A stretch of 64,000 bases of DNA, from NCBI GenBank assembly GCA_028671895.1, contig JAPMAC010000207.1, forward strand, positions 1,674,001 through 1,738,000, given 5' to 3'. The translations under genes and the position numbers were made by a program. Below, piece after piece: positions 25,064 to 36,907 of the stretch; the first letter of the stretch is position 1, and every line of letters starts with the position of its first letter. Under the pieces are notes generated by a model. It saw nothing but the letters and a program-made list of their open reading frames with translations, was not told the DNA's origin and made no database searches. Origin of the DNA: Oenanthe sinensis (lineage: Eukaryota; Streptophyta; Magnoliopsida; Apiales; Apiaceae).

Positions 25064-26756
25064 AGGATACAAACAGAGAATATGCAGATTCCGGTTCATT
25101 TGGTCTCAAATACCAGTAAACAATCGAAACGATATGCAAAAATGCTTTGTATTGCAGTAAACTTTGGAAAGATGAAAAGAAAAGTCTAGGGAAGAGGAGG
25201 GCTTTGTCCGACATGTTGAAGTTGTTAGATAGCTCTGGGCTGTCGAAGCATAGGTCCAATTTCTTGGAGGTATTTAAATATACTTTGACAATTCTAGAAT
25301 TCTGTAATGGGAATTTTCAGTTTGAGCATTTTTCTTGTTATAACTTATAGATTTTTCATGTTGGTGATGGTTCTCATTCTCATTATCCAAAATACAGGAT
25401 CAGGTCCCAGCAAATCGGAATTTGTGGGTTCTCCAACCATCCTATGACTTGAAGCATTTGTTACTGACAGATGGTATGCTCGCAGTTGATTTCAAGGTTG
25501 CAGCTTTGGGTGAATTCCAGTCTTTTGGAAGTTGTGAAATTAAATGGAAAACAGCGAACCAATACTTCTTCAAGAGCATTGCGTCCGTAGAACATCTGCG
25601 ACAGATATGTTTGAATTTCCACAAGGATATTAGCCTTGAACAGGTATGCTCATCGTTCTCGTAAGAAACTGTTCAAGGAGCCAAAATGTAATATGTTTTT
25701 ACATGCAAGGAGCCTATTGCATAGGGATGCTCTATCTATTATTAAGCTCTTTAATTTAATCCTAGTCAGGATTGATTTAAAAGTTTTTTAAATTTCTTAT
25801 ATTGATTCATTTTTTCCCCGGTATTAGGGACCAATTACTTACATTGTATATCATCTCACAAGAACTTCTAGATATCCTAATACACTTTTAAACTGTATAT
25901 GTAACTATATTTCTGTACTCTTTATTTTATTATATATATGATGTCAATGTCGGATGAGTAAAGAGAGAATATCTTGCATACAGGTTACAAGGACAGGTTC
26001 TTATCTTGATCATCTCATTGCTTTAGAGAAAGACCAACGTTTGGCTCTCTATAATTTTGCCGAGAATCTGAAGTACTTGAAGGATTGCATGTCGACTTTA
26101 GAAAACCTCTTTGCAGACTCTACTGTGGATAACAGCAACTGTTTGATTTCCAGTAGCCGACATGTTACTTTCAAATGCATGTGGCAACAAAAGGTACACA
26201 TCTACTTGAGCTTGCACATTGTTCAGAGTAAACTAAACTTTTCTCCACAAATCTGAATTATGGGAATAACGGACATTGACTCACTGGTCATATTATTGCA
26301 GCAAACTTTTGATATTCTGTACACCACAATGCTTGAAGAGTGTGTCTTGCTAAGAACAATAGAAAATAACCATATGGCCACTTGTCAAAACGGTGAAAGG
26401 GCAGCAAGGAACATCCATCTCTTCATTGAAAAGTATATTCCGGATATTCGTAAATCAAAGGTACTTCAATTGTTAACATTGTTCTCAGAAACTGAATTGT
26501 ATTCCGATCTCTAATATGAATTTTGTGACAGGATATACTGGATGAGATTCTTCTAGGCTGCGACAGAGTTATGACAACAGAGGTTCTTTCGCTGCATCCA
26601 TTTTGAGTTACAAAACAAATGGAACAGATGGTAGACCAAAATTTTATGCTAATTAGGGAGTTTGGTGACCATCTATCTGCTTTTCGCAAACATTGTATGT
26701 ATGGAGGATCTATTAATGATGTTCTATTTGGTCATGTGGAACATATACTTGAAAAC
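25064..26756 (+). other. Midasin linker exons with two in-frame stops
   Basis: Exons: 25064-25269, 25398-25643, 25984-26193, 26302-26460 and 26532-26756. The first has TAA at 25117-25119 between GLKYQ and TIETICKNALYCSKLW, both in the same frame. The last has TGA at 26604-26606 between VLSLHPF and VTKQMEQMVDQNF, again with the frame unchanged. Both look like point nonsense mutations rather than splicing errors, because family sequence continues on each side. Confidence 0.75.
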
Positions 26757-26888
26757 GTAATGCATAATTATATATCCACATCACATGTGCACATATTCTC
26801 ATATTTCTTCTTAATGTGCTGATACTTAAAATATATGAGTGAAATGTTTATACAGCCCCCTAATCATTGGTCCATTTAACATTTTCAG

Positions 26889-28411
26889 TTTAATTTGATA
26901 GCCGAAGAATATTTGATAGCTCTACAAGCTAGAAATCTTGTGGAAAATTCCGGCAGTGTCCAATGGAAAACTTCTGATCTTAAAGAGATGTTTAGTGAAA
27001 CCCGTGATGGAACTTATAAGCGTATTCTGAAGGCACTTCAGTGTGTATGCTCATCAAGTGATGTCCATGCTCTTCCTGAAGAGTCACCAGGAAATATAAC
27101 TTTATCAGTAAAAAGATATGTCGCACTGGCTGAGAATCTTCAGTTATATGCTATATGTGATGACCTTACAAAGATGGTTAATATAGCTGTAAGTTGTATT
27201 AAATATGCCCTATGTAATATTTTTGGTTATCTATTTCATATTAATATATATGATTTCTATTCAGGGAGACATGGTAACGTGTAATGGTAGTGAAAATCCT
27301 AATCTATATGCTGTTCTTGGAGCACACTTGAAACATCTCTATTTGCTGTTAGAACCATTACAGATCTTCAGTAAAGGTCTACTAGATGATTTTCTGGAGA
27401 TCCATAGATCGGTATGTTTCTTTTCTTATTTCCTGAATTTGGTGTTTGCAGTTTTAAACTTTAGATTGAGCATTACTCTGATTTCTGCTTCAGTGTCCAA
27501 TGGAAAACTTCTGATCTTAAAGAGATGTTTAGTGAAACCCGTGATGGAACTTATAAGCGTATTCTGAAGGCACTTCAGTGTGTATGCTCATCAAGTGATG
27601 GCCATGCTCTTCCTGAAGAGTCACCAGGAAATATAACTTTATCAGTAAAAAGATATGTCGCACTGGCTGAGAATCTTCAGTTATATGCTATATGTGATGA
27701 CCTTACAAAGATGGTTAATATAGCTGTAAGTTGTATTAAATATGCCCTATGTAATATTTTTGGTTATCTATTTCATATTAATATATATGATTTCTATTCA
27801 GGGAGACATGGTAACGTGTAATGGTAGTGAAAATCCTAATCTATATGCTGTTCTTGGAGCACACTTGAAACATCTCTATTTGCTGTTAGAACCATTACAG
27901 ATCTTCAGTAAAGGTCTACTAGATGATTTTCTGGAGATCCATAGATCGGTATGTTTCTTTTCTTATTTCCTGAATTTGGTGTTTGCAGTTTTAAACTTTA
28001 GATTGAGCATTACTCTGATTTCTGCTTCAGTTATACATAATTTTAGCAAGGAGGTCTTCCTATCCTTGTGATAATATTTACAGGATGTTTAGTTTATGTA
28101 TGAAACTGTAGCTCGCCAAAAGAACTGCCATGCAGTAATAAATTAGTAACTAATCATTATGTGTATCATTATTTTTGACTTTTAATATCTGCATCTGCTT
28201 TATTTAGGTATCTATGATGACACATGTCGTTGCCAGAATCTTTGTGTCGTTGTTTTCCCAAGGATTTGGTGTTTCAACTGAAGACATTGTGGATGACACT
28301 GGCAATGAATTACGTCAGGATGCAAAAGGAACTGGCATGGGTGAGGGTTATGGAGTCAAAGATGTCAGTGATCAGATTGATGATGAAGATCAGCTTGGTC
28401 CTTCTGAAAAG
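26889..28411 (+). other. Midasin exons at the end of the linker, two of them duplicated
   Basis: Exons: 26889-27188 (FNLIAEEYLIALQARNLVEN, 5' part unique), 27265-27411 (GDMVTCNGSENPNLYAVLGA), their tandem copies at 27494-27725 and 27802-27948, and 28208-28411 (ARIFVSLFSQGFGVS ... GMGEGYGVKDVSDQIDDED). The last is the conserved junction to the acidic region. The first copied exon loses its true 5' end. Splicing onto the fortuitous CTTCAG acceptor would put it out of frame after a phase-0 exon, so only skipping of the copied exons keeps the frame. Confidence 0.75.
26954..28027 (+). repeat. 537-bp direct tandem duplication
   Basis: The segment 26954-27490 is repeated immediately at 27491-28027. 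By eye the copies differ at one place: gatgtccatg near 27061 against gatggccatg near 27600. The breakpoints share CAGT (ggCAGTgtcc against ttCAGTtata), consistent with microhomology-mediated duplication. The unit holds most of one exon, a whole second exon and two introns. Confidence 0.95.
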
Positions 28412-28522
28412 GTATGAGTGAATCAATTAGTGTGTGCATATACATAAACTTGAGTTGTCATTTTTGTTCTTGTTTGATACTTACATTGTTAAATTTTGTA
28501 TGATTTTCTGGACTCTTTGCAG

Positions 28523-30239
28523 CAAAGTGAAGAGAAAGATGCTTCAAAGGATGTACCAGTTAAAGATAAAAAGGGAATAGAGATGGAGGAGGATTTTAAC
28601 GCCGATGCATACAGTGTCAGTGAGGGTTCCGAGGATGACTAGGGTCTTGGTGAGGATGAGCAAGTTGACCAGAAAATGGGGGAAACAGGGGCTGGCAGTG
28701 AAATTGTTGACGAGAAATGCTGGGATAAAAATGATGATGACAATCCTAATACGCAAAATGAGAAGTACGAGTCAGGGCCATCAGTAAAAGATGAAGATAC
28801 CACTGGTCGTGAACTTACAGCTAAAGAAGATTCTGCAGCTGAGGCAGACGAAACAGAATACGCTGATCCTAATAAATTTGATGAAACAAATGACGATAAT
28901 GGTGATCAAGAAGGTCCTGCTAATACAGAAGATGTGCAGGACATGAATATGGACAAGGAAGAAGCTTATTCAGATGCTACTGGATTGAAGTTTGAAGATC
29001 AAAACGAAGGGTGTGATGAGGATATTGACATGGACGAATCAAAAGGTGGTGATGCTCCGGAAGATACTTGCCTGGAAGAGCTTGATGTGTCATCAGAGCA
29101 CAAGAACATTGAAGAGGATGAACTAGTAAATGAATCTGAAGCTGATGCTGAAAATGAACAGCTAGACGGAAATGCGGAAAGCGATGATTTAAAGAGTAAT
29201 ATTGATGAAAATACGAAAATGGATCTGTTGGCTCCTGAGAAGAATTCATTTGGACCTGATTCTACCGACAATCAAACATCTAATGCAGATTCCGCAACAC
29301 AACCACAAGGCGAATCACAAGGTGCAGCGGTAAGAGATGCTTCTCTAGAAGGAAAATGGTCTAATTCCAGTGATATTCAGAATGACCTCGCTCCATCAAG
29401 AAATTTGCCTACTTCATCTGAGAGTGAAATTGCTGTACCCGACTCATCTAATGGTGGTAAATTGAGTAATGATTTACCCCACAGTCAGTTGCCAAAACCA
29501 GAGTCTTCATCTCTTCAAAAAATTCAACCAAATCCTTATCGTAATGTCGGTGATGCACTTGAAAATTGGAAAGAAAGAGTGAAGGTTTCTGGTGATGCTC
29601 AGGAAAGCAACGAAGAGTCTCTGGATGATATAGTAGATCAGAATGCTGATGAGTATGGATTTACATCTGAATTTGAAAAGGGAACAACCCAGGCACTAGG
29701 ACCTGCATTGCCTGACCAAATAAGCAGTAACATCGGTGGAATTGAGGTAGATGGTGATGATGAAAATGCCAATCGAGAAGAAAATGATGAATTGGCTGAA
29801 ATGGATGTTGATGAACAACCTGAACCACACAGTTCTAAAAGTTCTGCAATAAATAATGGAAACAAGTCTGAAAAACAGATAGATACGACAGACTTGCATA
29901 TGAAAGTCGAGGCATCCCCGGAAGTCCACAGATCTGATGACGGTGGTGCCACAAGTTTATCAGAAGAGAGTTTAGTGTCGATGCGGAAATCCTACATGAG
30001 TGAGGATATAAATCAAATCAAGACTCTTTCACTAAGTGACAATAAACTGGGGCTGTAATAGTGAAGAAATGCCAGGTGATGTGAAAGAAAACGGTGATAC
30101 TCTTTGGAGAAACTATGAATTGCGTACAACAAGTTTGTCTTAGGAGTTGGCCGAACAGCTTCGTTTAGTCATGGAACCTACTCTAGCTAATAAGCTCCAA
30201 GGTGATTACAGGACCAGTAAAAGGATCAACATGAAGAAG
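28523..30239 (+). other. Midasin acidic (D/E-rich) region
   Basis: A single 1,717-bp exon encodes the long, disordered, Asp/Glu-rich segment linking the tail to the MIDAS domain. It is open from 28643 to 30056 apart from the lesions noted. TAG at 28640-28642 interrupts it early (SEGSEDD, stop, GLGEDEQ). Near 30050 the frame shifts, and family sequence MPGDVKENGDTLWRNYELRT resumes in another frame. A further TAG at 30141-30143 replaces the expected Gln before ELAEQLRLVMEPTLANKLQG. Length and composition are typical of the family. Confidence 0.8.
28640..28642 (+). other. Premature stop codon in midasin
   Basis: TAG is in frame between SEGSEDD and GLGEDEQVDQKMGE of the acidic exon. It would cut off the acidic region and MIDAS domain. 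Confidence 0.8.
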
Positions 30240-30322
30240 GTATATTAATTTATATTTGAAGTTATCTTATGAGCATTGCTACTTTGGTTTCTGCTCTTAT
30301 TAAAATTCTGGTCATTGTCCAG

Positions 30323-31565
30323 GTTATTGCATACATTGCAAGTCAGTATCGAAAAGATAAGATATGGCTCAGATGGACTCGGCCCAACAAACGCGATTAC
30401 CAAGTTGTCATTGCTGTCGATGATTCCCGCAGCATGTCAGAGAACAACTGCGGAGATGTTGCTATTGAAGCTTTGGTGACAGTATGCCGTGCAATGTCTC
30501 AGTTGGAAGTGGGGAATTTGGCAGTTGCAAGCTTTGGGAAGAAAGGAAACATTAAATTACTGCACGAGTTTGATCATCCATTTACTGGGGAGGCTGGGGT
30601 TAGTTTTTATTCTAGTAACACTGCTCTCATATTCATGCACTTGCTGAGGATATTAATATCATAAAATGGAGCGTGTGTTTACATTGTTGACAAGTGTTTA
30701 TGGCTACAAAGTCCCTTTAAGAGCTTGTGAAGTAGCCCATTCTTGGTTATATAGGCATGCATGTTCATTATATCGTTTGATTCCATCCCGGCCTCTTTCT
30801 TACTATTCCTTTTACCAATGGTGCAGATGCTCTCAAGTTTGACATTTAAGCAAGAGAACACTATAGCAGATGAACCAATGGTTGATCTTTTAAAATATCT
30901 TAATAACATGCTTGATGATGCTGTAACAAATGCTCGACTTCCTTCTGGCCATAATCCACTACAGCAGCTGGTTTTAATTATAGCTGATGGGCGATTTCAT
31001 GAAAAGGTACCTTGTTCACGGTAATTCATATGTGAGCTAATAATTTTATTGAGTTTATAGTTTCATTGCTTACATGTTTATCTTTCTATTCAGGAAAACT
31101 TGAAAAGGTGTGTGAGAGATATCCTGAGTAAAAAGCGTATGGTTGCATTTCTGCTGCTTGATAGTCCACAGGAATCCATAATGGACCTTATGGTACATCA
31201 ATCTACTTTTTTTTAATAGATATCTCAACAAGGAAAATGTATCTCTCTGATGGAATTAAATATTAAATTTGTACTCCTGCAGGAAGCATCGTTTCAGAGT
31301 GGAAATGTTAAATTCTCCAAGCACATGGATTCGTTTCCATTCCCATTCTATGTCGTGTTGAAGAATATAGAAGCACTTCCGAGGACACTGGCTGACTTGC
31401 TGAGACAGGCAAGTCCAAGATTGAAATTGTTGATGTATTTCAGTCTCCTATACTGATCTCTGTCATTGTTAACATTTTATCTGTCAGCAATGTTGTTTCT
31501 AATATTGTATCTTATGACTTTTGTCTGTGCAGTGGTTTGAACTTGTGCAGTATTCCAAGGACTAA
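30323..31565 (+). other. Midasin MIDAS (VWA-like) domain
   Basis: Exons: 30323-30598, 30827-31006, 31094-31192, 31283-31408 and 31533-31565. The metal-ion-dependent adhesion site DDSRS (DxSxS) follows YQVVIAV. SFGKKGNIKLLHEFDHPFTG, LIIADGRFHEK, RMVAFLLLDSPQESIMDLM and SFPFPFYVVLKNIEALPRT complete the domain, which in working proteins grips the UBL domains of Rsa4 and Ytm1. The last intron starts with GC (CAG/GCAAGT). At the 30598/30827 junction two family residues are absent (GEAG/MLSSLTF). The domain is intact, but it lies downstream of several stops. Confidence 0.85.
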
Positions 31566-32403
31566 GACCATTTATGGCTCACTAACTGGGCCTTCCATTT
31601 AAGCAAGTGGTGCTTCGATTGAATTTGTGGACTGTAATGACTATAACTATACTCTAAGAGATTTTTGGCTAAATACTGATGAAATATTACCCTAGTGGCT
31701 ACTGGCTAGTGCTGAAATTTTACAAGCCGGAGCAAATGGTTGGCTGCTGTGGAATCAAACACTGTAAATATATAGATCCCTTGAGTGGTTTAAAGTACTG
31801 AATATACACAAGTAATCCACTGCCTCTGGTTAGCAGATGTGTATAATTTGTGGTACTATATTAATGGTCAATGCAGTCTGTTCCGATTTCATTTTTGTCA
31901 ATTAAAGTTGGGGAGAGGGAATTCTGGAATTAGTGCTTCTATAGGCTTTGTTGTGCTAGAAACGCACTGTAATGACAAGTATGTAAAGTTTTTTTTTAGT
32001 TTTTTAACGCAATCAAGAGGAAATAATCGCGAGTCTAATCATAAACTTTATCGCAAATCTCTTTTAGTCGGCAAATCCTACTTCTGAAATGTTCCCAAAT
32101 CCAAAAGACATAAAATGCGAGAGTGAAATGATTAATAGATTACTAATATTCAAGTATGAAAAAAATAGTATGTTTTCTATTATAAATCAAAGTAAATTAT
32201 TATTTTTTATGAAAACAGAGTATTTAAATATTAATTACTACTGTATTTTTAAAATTCTATATCTCCTTGTTAAATATTTGCAAGTTAACTTATTTTATTT
32301 CCGAGTTTGAGATAAAATTCGTATAAGTCAATATTATTAGATATAAATGAATATCACCTTATTTGAAATAAATAGAGACATAAATTAACTTATATTCCGA
32401 GGA
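31566..32403. other. Midasin 3' flank and AT-rich spacer
   Basis: The likely 3' UTR follows the stop. The remainder is AT-rich with no ORF or element I recognise. Confidence 0.5.
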
Positions 32404-32601
32404 GTAATGTTAGGGGTACAAAATTATTTCAAATGACATGGCATTATGACATGGCATTATGTAATATTTTAATTGGTGAGATTTATGTGAATGCAGCAGG
32501 GTCAATTATTATTAATTAATAATTAAGTTAGAACCAATCAGAACATAATACGTGTTATTTGGGAAATATTTTGGGAATAAATTTGGGACTCGTTGCATTA
32601 C
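32404..32601. mobile_element. Possible MITE of about 200 bp
   Basis: The ends form an imperfect inverted repeat: GTAATGttaGGGgtaCaaAAATTattTC at the left against the reverse complement GTAATGcaacgAGtcccAAATTtaTTC at the right. The interior is AT-rich, non-coding, and contains a 13-bp doublet atgacatggcatt. No clear target duplication was found. Confidence 0.4.
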
Positions 32602-32806
32602 TCTATTATGAGATAAGAATATTTGTATAAATCTTAGATATAAACGAAGCGTTTAAACTCACTTTAATTTCACGTTGAGAATTTTTGTATAAGTTTATAT
32701 ATTAAGATATAAATAAAAATACTCTTTGAATTATTAGTGAAAGAACTAACTTATATTCCGAGAGTTATAATATTTTGTATAAATCTCATATATTTATTAA
32801 GAGATA

Positions 32807-33186
32807 CTCCTTCCGTCCCATATTTCTTGGCTGATTTGATTTTTGCACATATATTAAGGAAGTCAATAATACCTTCTTATCTTAACTAATAAATGTCCTC
32901 TTTTTCTTAATTTACCACTTATTCCAACAAATAGTTATTGATGGGTTGATATTTCTATACAACACTCTATATAAATACATGCAAATAAACACTTTTTTTA
33001 AGCAAATTAACCATTGATGACATCAAATATGTATTTATATAATATTGGTTAGTGGACGTTTTAATTAATACTTATGAAAAAACTAGGTTATTAATTGTCA
33101 TTAGTCAAAGATAAAAATAGAAATCAGCCAATATTTTGGGACAACTATAAAAGGTAATTCAGCCAAGAAATATGGGACGGAGGGAG
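32807..33186. mobile_element. Stowaway MITE (380 bp)
   Basis: It begins CTCCTTCCGTCCCATATTTC and ends with the inverse of CTCCCTCCGTCCCATATTTC, flanked by TA on both sides (32805-32806, 33187-33188). This is the Tc1/mariner Stowaway signature. The inverted repeat extends about 28 bp. Confidence 0.9.
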
Positions 33187-33667
33187 TATAAACAAACACC
33201 AAGTATAAATCTTATATTATTATTTAGAGAAAGTGTTGAATTCTTGAAGTTAAGCCAACTTTGATTCCGAGTTAGATAATATTTGTATAAGTCTGTAGTA
33301 AGACATAAATGAAATATCCTCGTCAAATCTAAGTGACACATATTATTGTTTAGAAAGACTAAATTAAGTTAGAAAACTTCTTGATCCAAGTCACAATATA
33401 TTTGGTTCAGTAATCTTAAGCCTTATATATCTTATATATTACTATATATATATTATATATATACATTTATTTTAAGTGTTTGCATTCATACGCTTTACAT
33501 ATTACTCTTTATTTTAGTATACACACTTAAATACTTACATACACGTACACACACCATGTGGTTCGTCCTTCTAACGAAGTGACTTACCCCGACTCACATT
33601 TATATATATTGTTGTTTCGGCTATTTTATATATGATTATTTATCCCCGGCCAAGTACTATAATAAGT
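33187..33667. other. AT-rich spacer
   Basis: No gene is visible. It contains simple TA-rich tracts near 33420-33470 and may include the outer part of the LTR that ends at 34560. Confidence 0.4.
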
Positions 33668-33967
33668 ACTAGTCCACCAATCTTTCTTTAGGGAGTTAAA
33701 AGTCATAATACTTATTATCTAGACTTTGTTAGTGAGGTGAAGTGAAGTATGGTGATCTTTGTATAATATACTAGTCTACCAATCTTTTTTTAGGGATTTA
33801 AAAGTCGTAATACTTGTTATCTAGACTTTGTTAGTGAGGTGAATTGAAGTAAGGTGATTCTTGTATAATATACTAGTCTACCAATCTTTCTTTAGGGATT
33901 TAAAAGTCGTAATACTTATTATCTAAACTTTGTTAGTGAGGTGAAGTGAAATAAGGTGATCCTTGTT
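33668..33967. repeat. Three copies of a 102-bp tandem repeat
   Basis: Units start at 33668, 33770 and 33872 with actagtcYaccaatctttYt and contain ttatctaRactttgttagtg. Divergence is low. They lie just upstream of LTR-like sequence and may be part of it. Confidence 0.9.
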
Positions 33968-33969
33968 TT

Positions 33970-34560
33970 AAGACCCAAGTCTTAGACACGTCGACGGGAA
34001 GTTGGGTGTCTTTGCACCGTAAAAAAAAGATCCAAGATCTAAGACCTAAGATCCAAGACTTATCTAGTGGTAGAGGAACATAGTATACGCAAAGTTTTAT
34101 GTATATTTGAGAAGATAGCGGGAAGTTACGCTCCAAGATAAGGTCGTAAGTGTTACTACTTGTGAAGATTTAAGGGTAGTTACGCTCTAAGACCAGCTTG
34201 CAAAGGTTCTACTTTGATTGTGAGGAGGTAGTAGGGAGTTACGCTCCAAGATAAATCAAGTAGATTTTGTTATTGTATTTTGAGAGGTTAACATGTAGTG
34301 TTGTAAAAGGCTTCTCCGCAACTATAAAGAGTACATCTTTTTATAATGCAAAATCTCGAGTTCAGGGAGTGACTAGGGGTGAGCGGATCCGTTAGAGGAT
34401 TGCGTCATCGCAAACCAGGATAAAAATATTGTGTGTACTTTATTTTTTTCTCTCTCTTTACTTTCTGCATTTGATTTAGTAGTTGACTAATAATTTTTAA
34501 AAGGGTATTAAGTTATTCAACCCCTTCTAACTAATACCGTCCATTATTTGGGACCTAACA
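33970..34560 (+). mobile_element. Copia-type LTR fragment or solo LTR
   Basis: The sequence ends cattatttgggacctaaca, the same terminal pattern (ggacctaaca) as the Sirevirus LTRs further right, preceded by a similar ttcaaccccttctaa block. No PBS follows at 34561, so this is a 3' LTR or solo LTR. Inside are three degenerate gttacgctcYaaga blocks (near 34130, 34180 and 34230) and aagatccaagatctaagacc-type doublets. The left boundary is not resolved and may lie left of the 102-bp repeats. Confidence 0.5.
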
Positions 34561-36069
34561 AATTATGTGTTAACATTATATTTATTTATTAATTTGGAAT
34601 TAAATTAATCAGAGAAATCAATTGCAAATTGAAATCAAATTGCAATCGCATAAAATTAATTATAATAATACTTTATCAAATAATATTTTAGCATCAAAAT
34701 ATGTTTGACCAATTTTTTATTAAAGTTAAAATTCAAAATTAATTTATTTTGATTTATAATATTTTAAAATAAATTTTATAATAAAATGTCATATTTTTTA
34801 AAATTTTAAAAATATATTTAATCATATTAATCAAATTTAACCATAAGAGCTGATTTGAACTTACATTTTATAGATAAAAAGCTCATTTGAACAATACTAA
34901 AATAGGTGGACTTATTTGCTCACTATTTTTACGCGCCTTATTTCTTATATAAAACTCGCCTTAAATAAAAAAAATTATATTTATTAAGCAAAAAATACCG
35001 TAAATAAACTTGTCACACTATTCTTTTTCGCAATTAACTTGTACTATCTTTTCTCCTATATAAAACATCTTGAATTAAATAATTTTACATTTATTAAGGG
35101 GGAAAAATACTGTAAATAAGTCAAGCGATTTTACTCGCAATTAACATACATCATCTTATTTCCTTTATAAAACTCAATTTACATAAAATAACTTTATATT
35201 TATTAAAGGAAAAAACGTAAATAAAATTATCACACAATTTTTACTCAGAATTAACCTATATTATCTTATTTCGTGTATAAAACTCACTTTAAATAAAATA
35301 ATTTTGTGTAAAAAAATACATATCAAGATAAACTTCTCACTTAATTTTTATTCGCAATTAAAATATCTTATATTATTATATTTTTTTATATAAAACTCAT
35401 CATGAATAAAATGACTACATATTAAAAAATACTAAAATAAGTTCTCAAAGTTTTTTACTCGCACTTAAAATCTCTTGTACTATTCAATTTCCCGTATAAA
35501 ATTCTTTTTATTTCACCTATACATACACCAATTAACTTGTATTATCTTATTTCAATATAAAATTAATATTAAATAAAATAACTCAATATTAAGAAGAAGA
35601 AAAATTCTGAAATAAACTTCTCACGCGATTTTTACTCAAAATTAAAATCTCTTATGCTATCTTATTTCCAATATAAAACTCTTTTTATAAAATTAGAACA
35701 AGTATCTAAAATAACTTCTATAAATATTTAATAAAATATTTTTTCAAAAAACAGATAAACCTAATAATTATATATTATATATTAATTAAAAAAAACTTAT
35801 CCGTTCCGATTTTTACACACAGTTAACTTGTACTGTCTTATTTCCTATCTAAAACTCGCCTCCAATAAAATAATTTTATATTTATTAAAGAAAAAATACT
35901 ATAAATAAGATTCTTATTCGTAATTAACTTGTACTATCTTGTCTCCTATATAAAACTTATCACAATTTTTACTCAGAATTAACCTATATTATTTTATTTC
36001 GTATAAAACTCACTTTAAATAAAATAATTTAATGCGAAATTAATATATATCGAAATAAAATTTTCACTT

Positions 36070-36907
36070 ACTCTTTAGAGAAAATGACTATAATATCTAT
36101 TAATAAGAATGAATGACCCATAATACCTATTGACGGAGAACTTGGTCCTTTTTACCTGCAATGTACGCATATGTGTGATGCGAATAGTTATGCTTGAAAT
36201 TGACGTTCTGCATTACTGACTTGGATAATAAAAAATATTCCTTGCAATTTTATTTGACATTTGACTTTTTGGCACATGTTTTTAAGAGTTTTGATTACAT
36301 AGTTAAAATTATTATTTTTAAAATTTTCTTTTTTTTAATAAAAATATTAAACTAAAACTTATATTCACAAAAAAAAATTAAAAAATAATAATTTTAAATA
36401 TGTAATCAGAATTCAAAATGTAATAAATGTGTTATTTCCGTAATATACCTCCTCTAATCTTCTATCTCCTGTTTACATAGAAATCACATAAAGGACACAT
36501 TTGTAACTTTATTTTGTCATAATTGTATTGGAAGTGTATTAATGCAGTTTGTTAATATTAGTGCATAACCCTTAAACGATAATCAATTAAAAACAGAGGG
36601 AGTAGTTTTTTTAATAAACAATACGCAATTGAGTAATTCGTATTAAAACTATATACGCTTCCTCGAAATGCGTGTTAGCTTCAATATTGATTATCAATAT
36701 GCTACTCTTAATAATATATGCTTGCTGTAGTTGAACGTGAAAATTTAGTACATATAATCTTTCAACTATGACCCCAATTATTTGTGTAAATTTGGGTGCG
36801 CATTTTTATATTGCGTATATAATGGGTAAACAGGGCCACCCTTTCCGGAAAAAAAGTATTTTAGAAACTTTTTCTTAGAAAATGAATAAAAAGGACCTTC
36901 GCCTTAT
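36070..36907. other. Non-repetitive AT-rich stretch inside the promoter-unit array
   Basis: No gene is visible. A fragment ggagggagt-like end (about 36596-36605) may be the remnant of a Stowaway element. Confidence 0.35.

Larger units (their letters stand above)
6845..31565 (+). pseudogene. MDN1: Midasin (MDN1/REA1), C-terminal part, probably pseudogene
   Basis: About 50 exons match the C-terminal two-thirds of plant midasin, the about 5,000-residue dynein-like AAA ATPase that pulls Rsa4/Ytm1-type factors off pre-60S particles in the nucleolus and nucleoplasm. First exons: 6845-6995 (WFNGLQTGRLLTIRDLLSW), 7907-7980, 8062-8209 and about 10323-10463. AAA5, AAA6, linker, acidic region and MIDAS follow in family order, ending with stop TAA at 31563-31565. 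Residues before AAA4/5 would lie left of the window or be lost; transposons occupy that side. Splice sites are mostly good. Disabling changes: AAA5 Walker A deleted; frameshifts near 11712, 20726 and 30050; in-frame stops at 25117, 26604, 28640 and 30141; a 537-bp exon-containing tandem duplication. MDN1 is normally single-copy and essential, so an intact copy is expected elsewhere. Assembly error could explain single indels but hardly all lesions. Confidence 0.85.

Noticed and set aside
26895..27821. Two similar ORFs as evidence of a duplicated gene
   Set aside because: They are the same midasin exon plus read-through intron, doubled by the 537-bp tandem duplication.
28224..28421. Small ORFs in other frames over the acidic midasin exon (for example 28224-28421, 28977-29249 minus)
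   Set aside because: They are shadows of the D/E-rich coding frame, with composition explained by gat/gaa codons on the other frame or strand.
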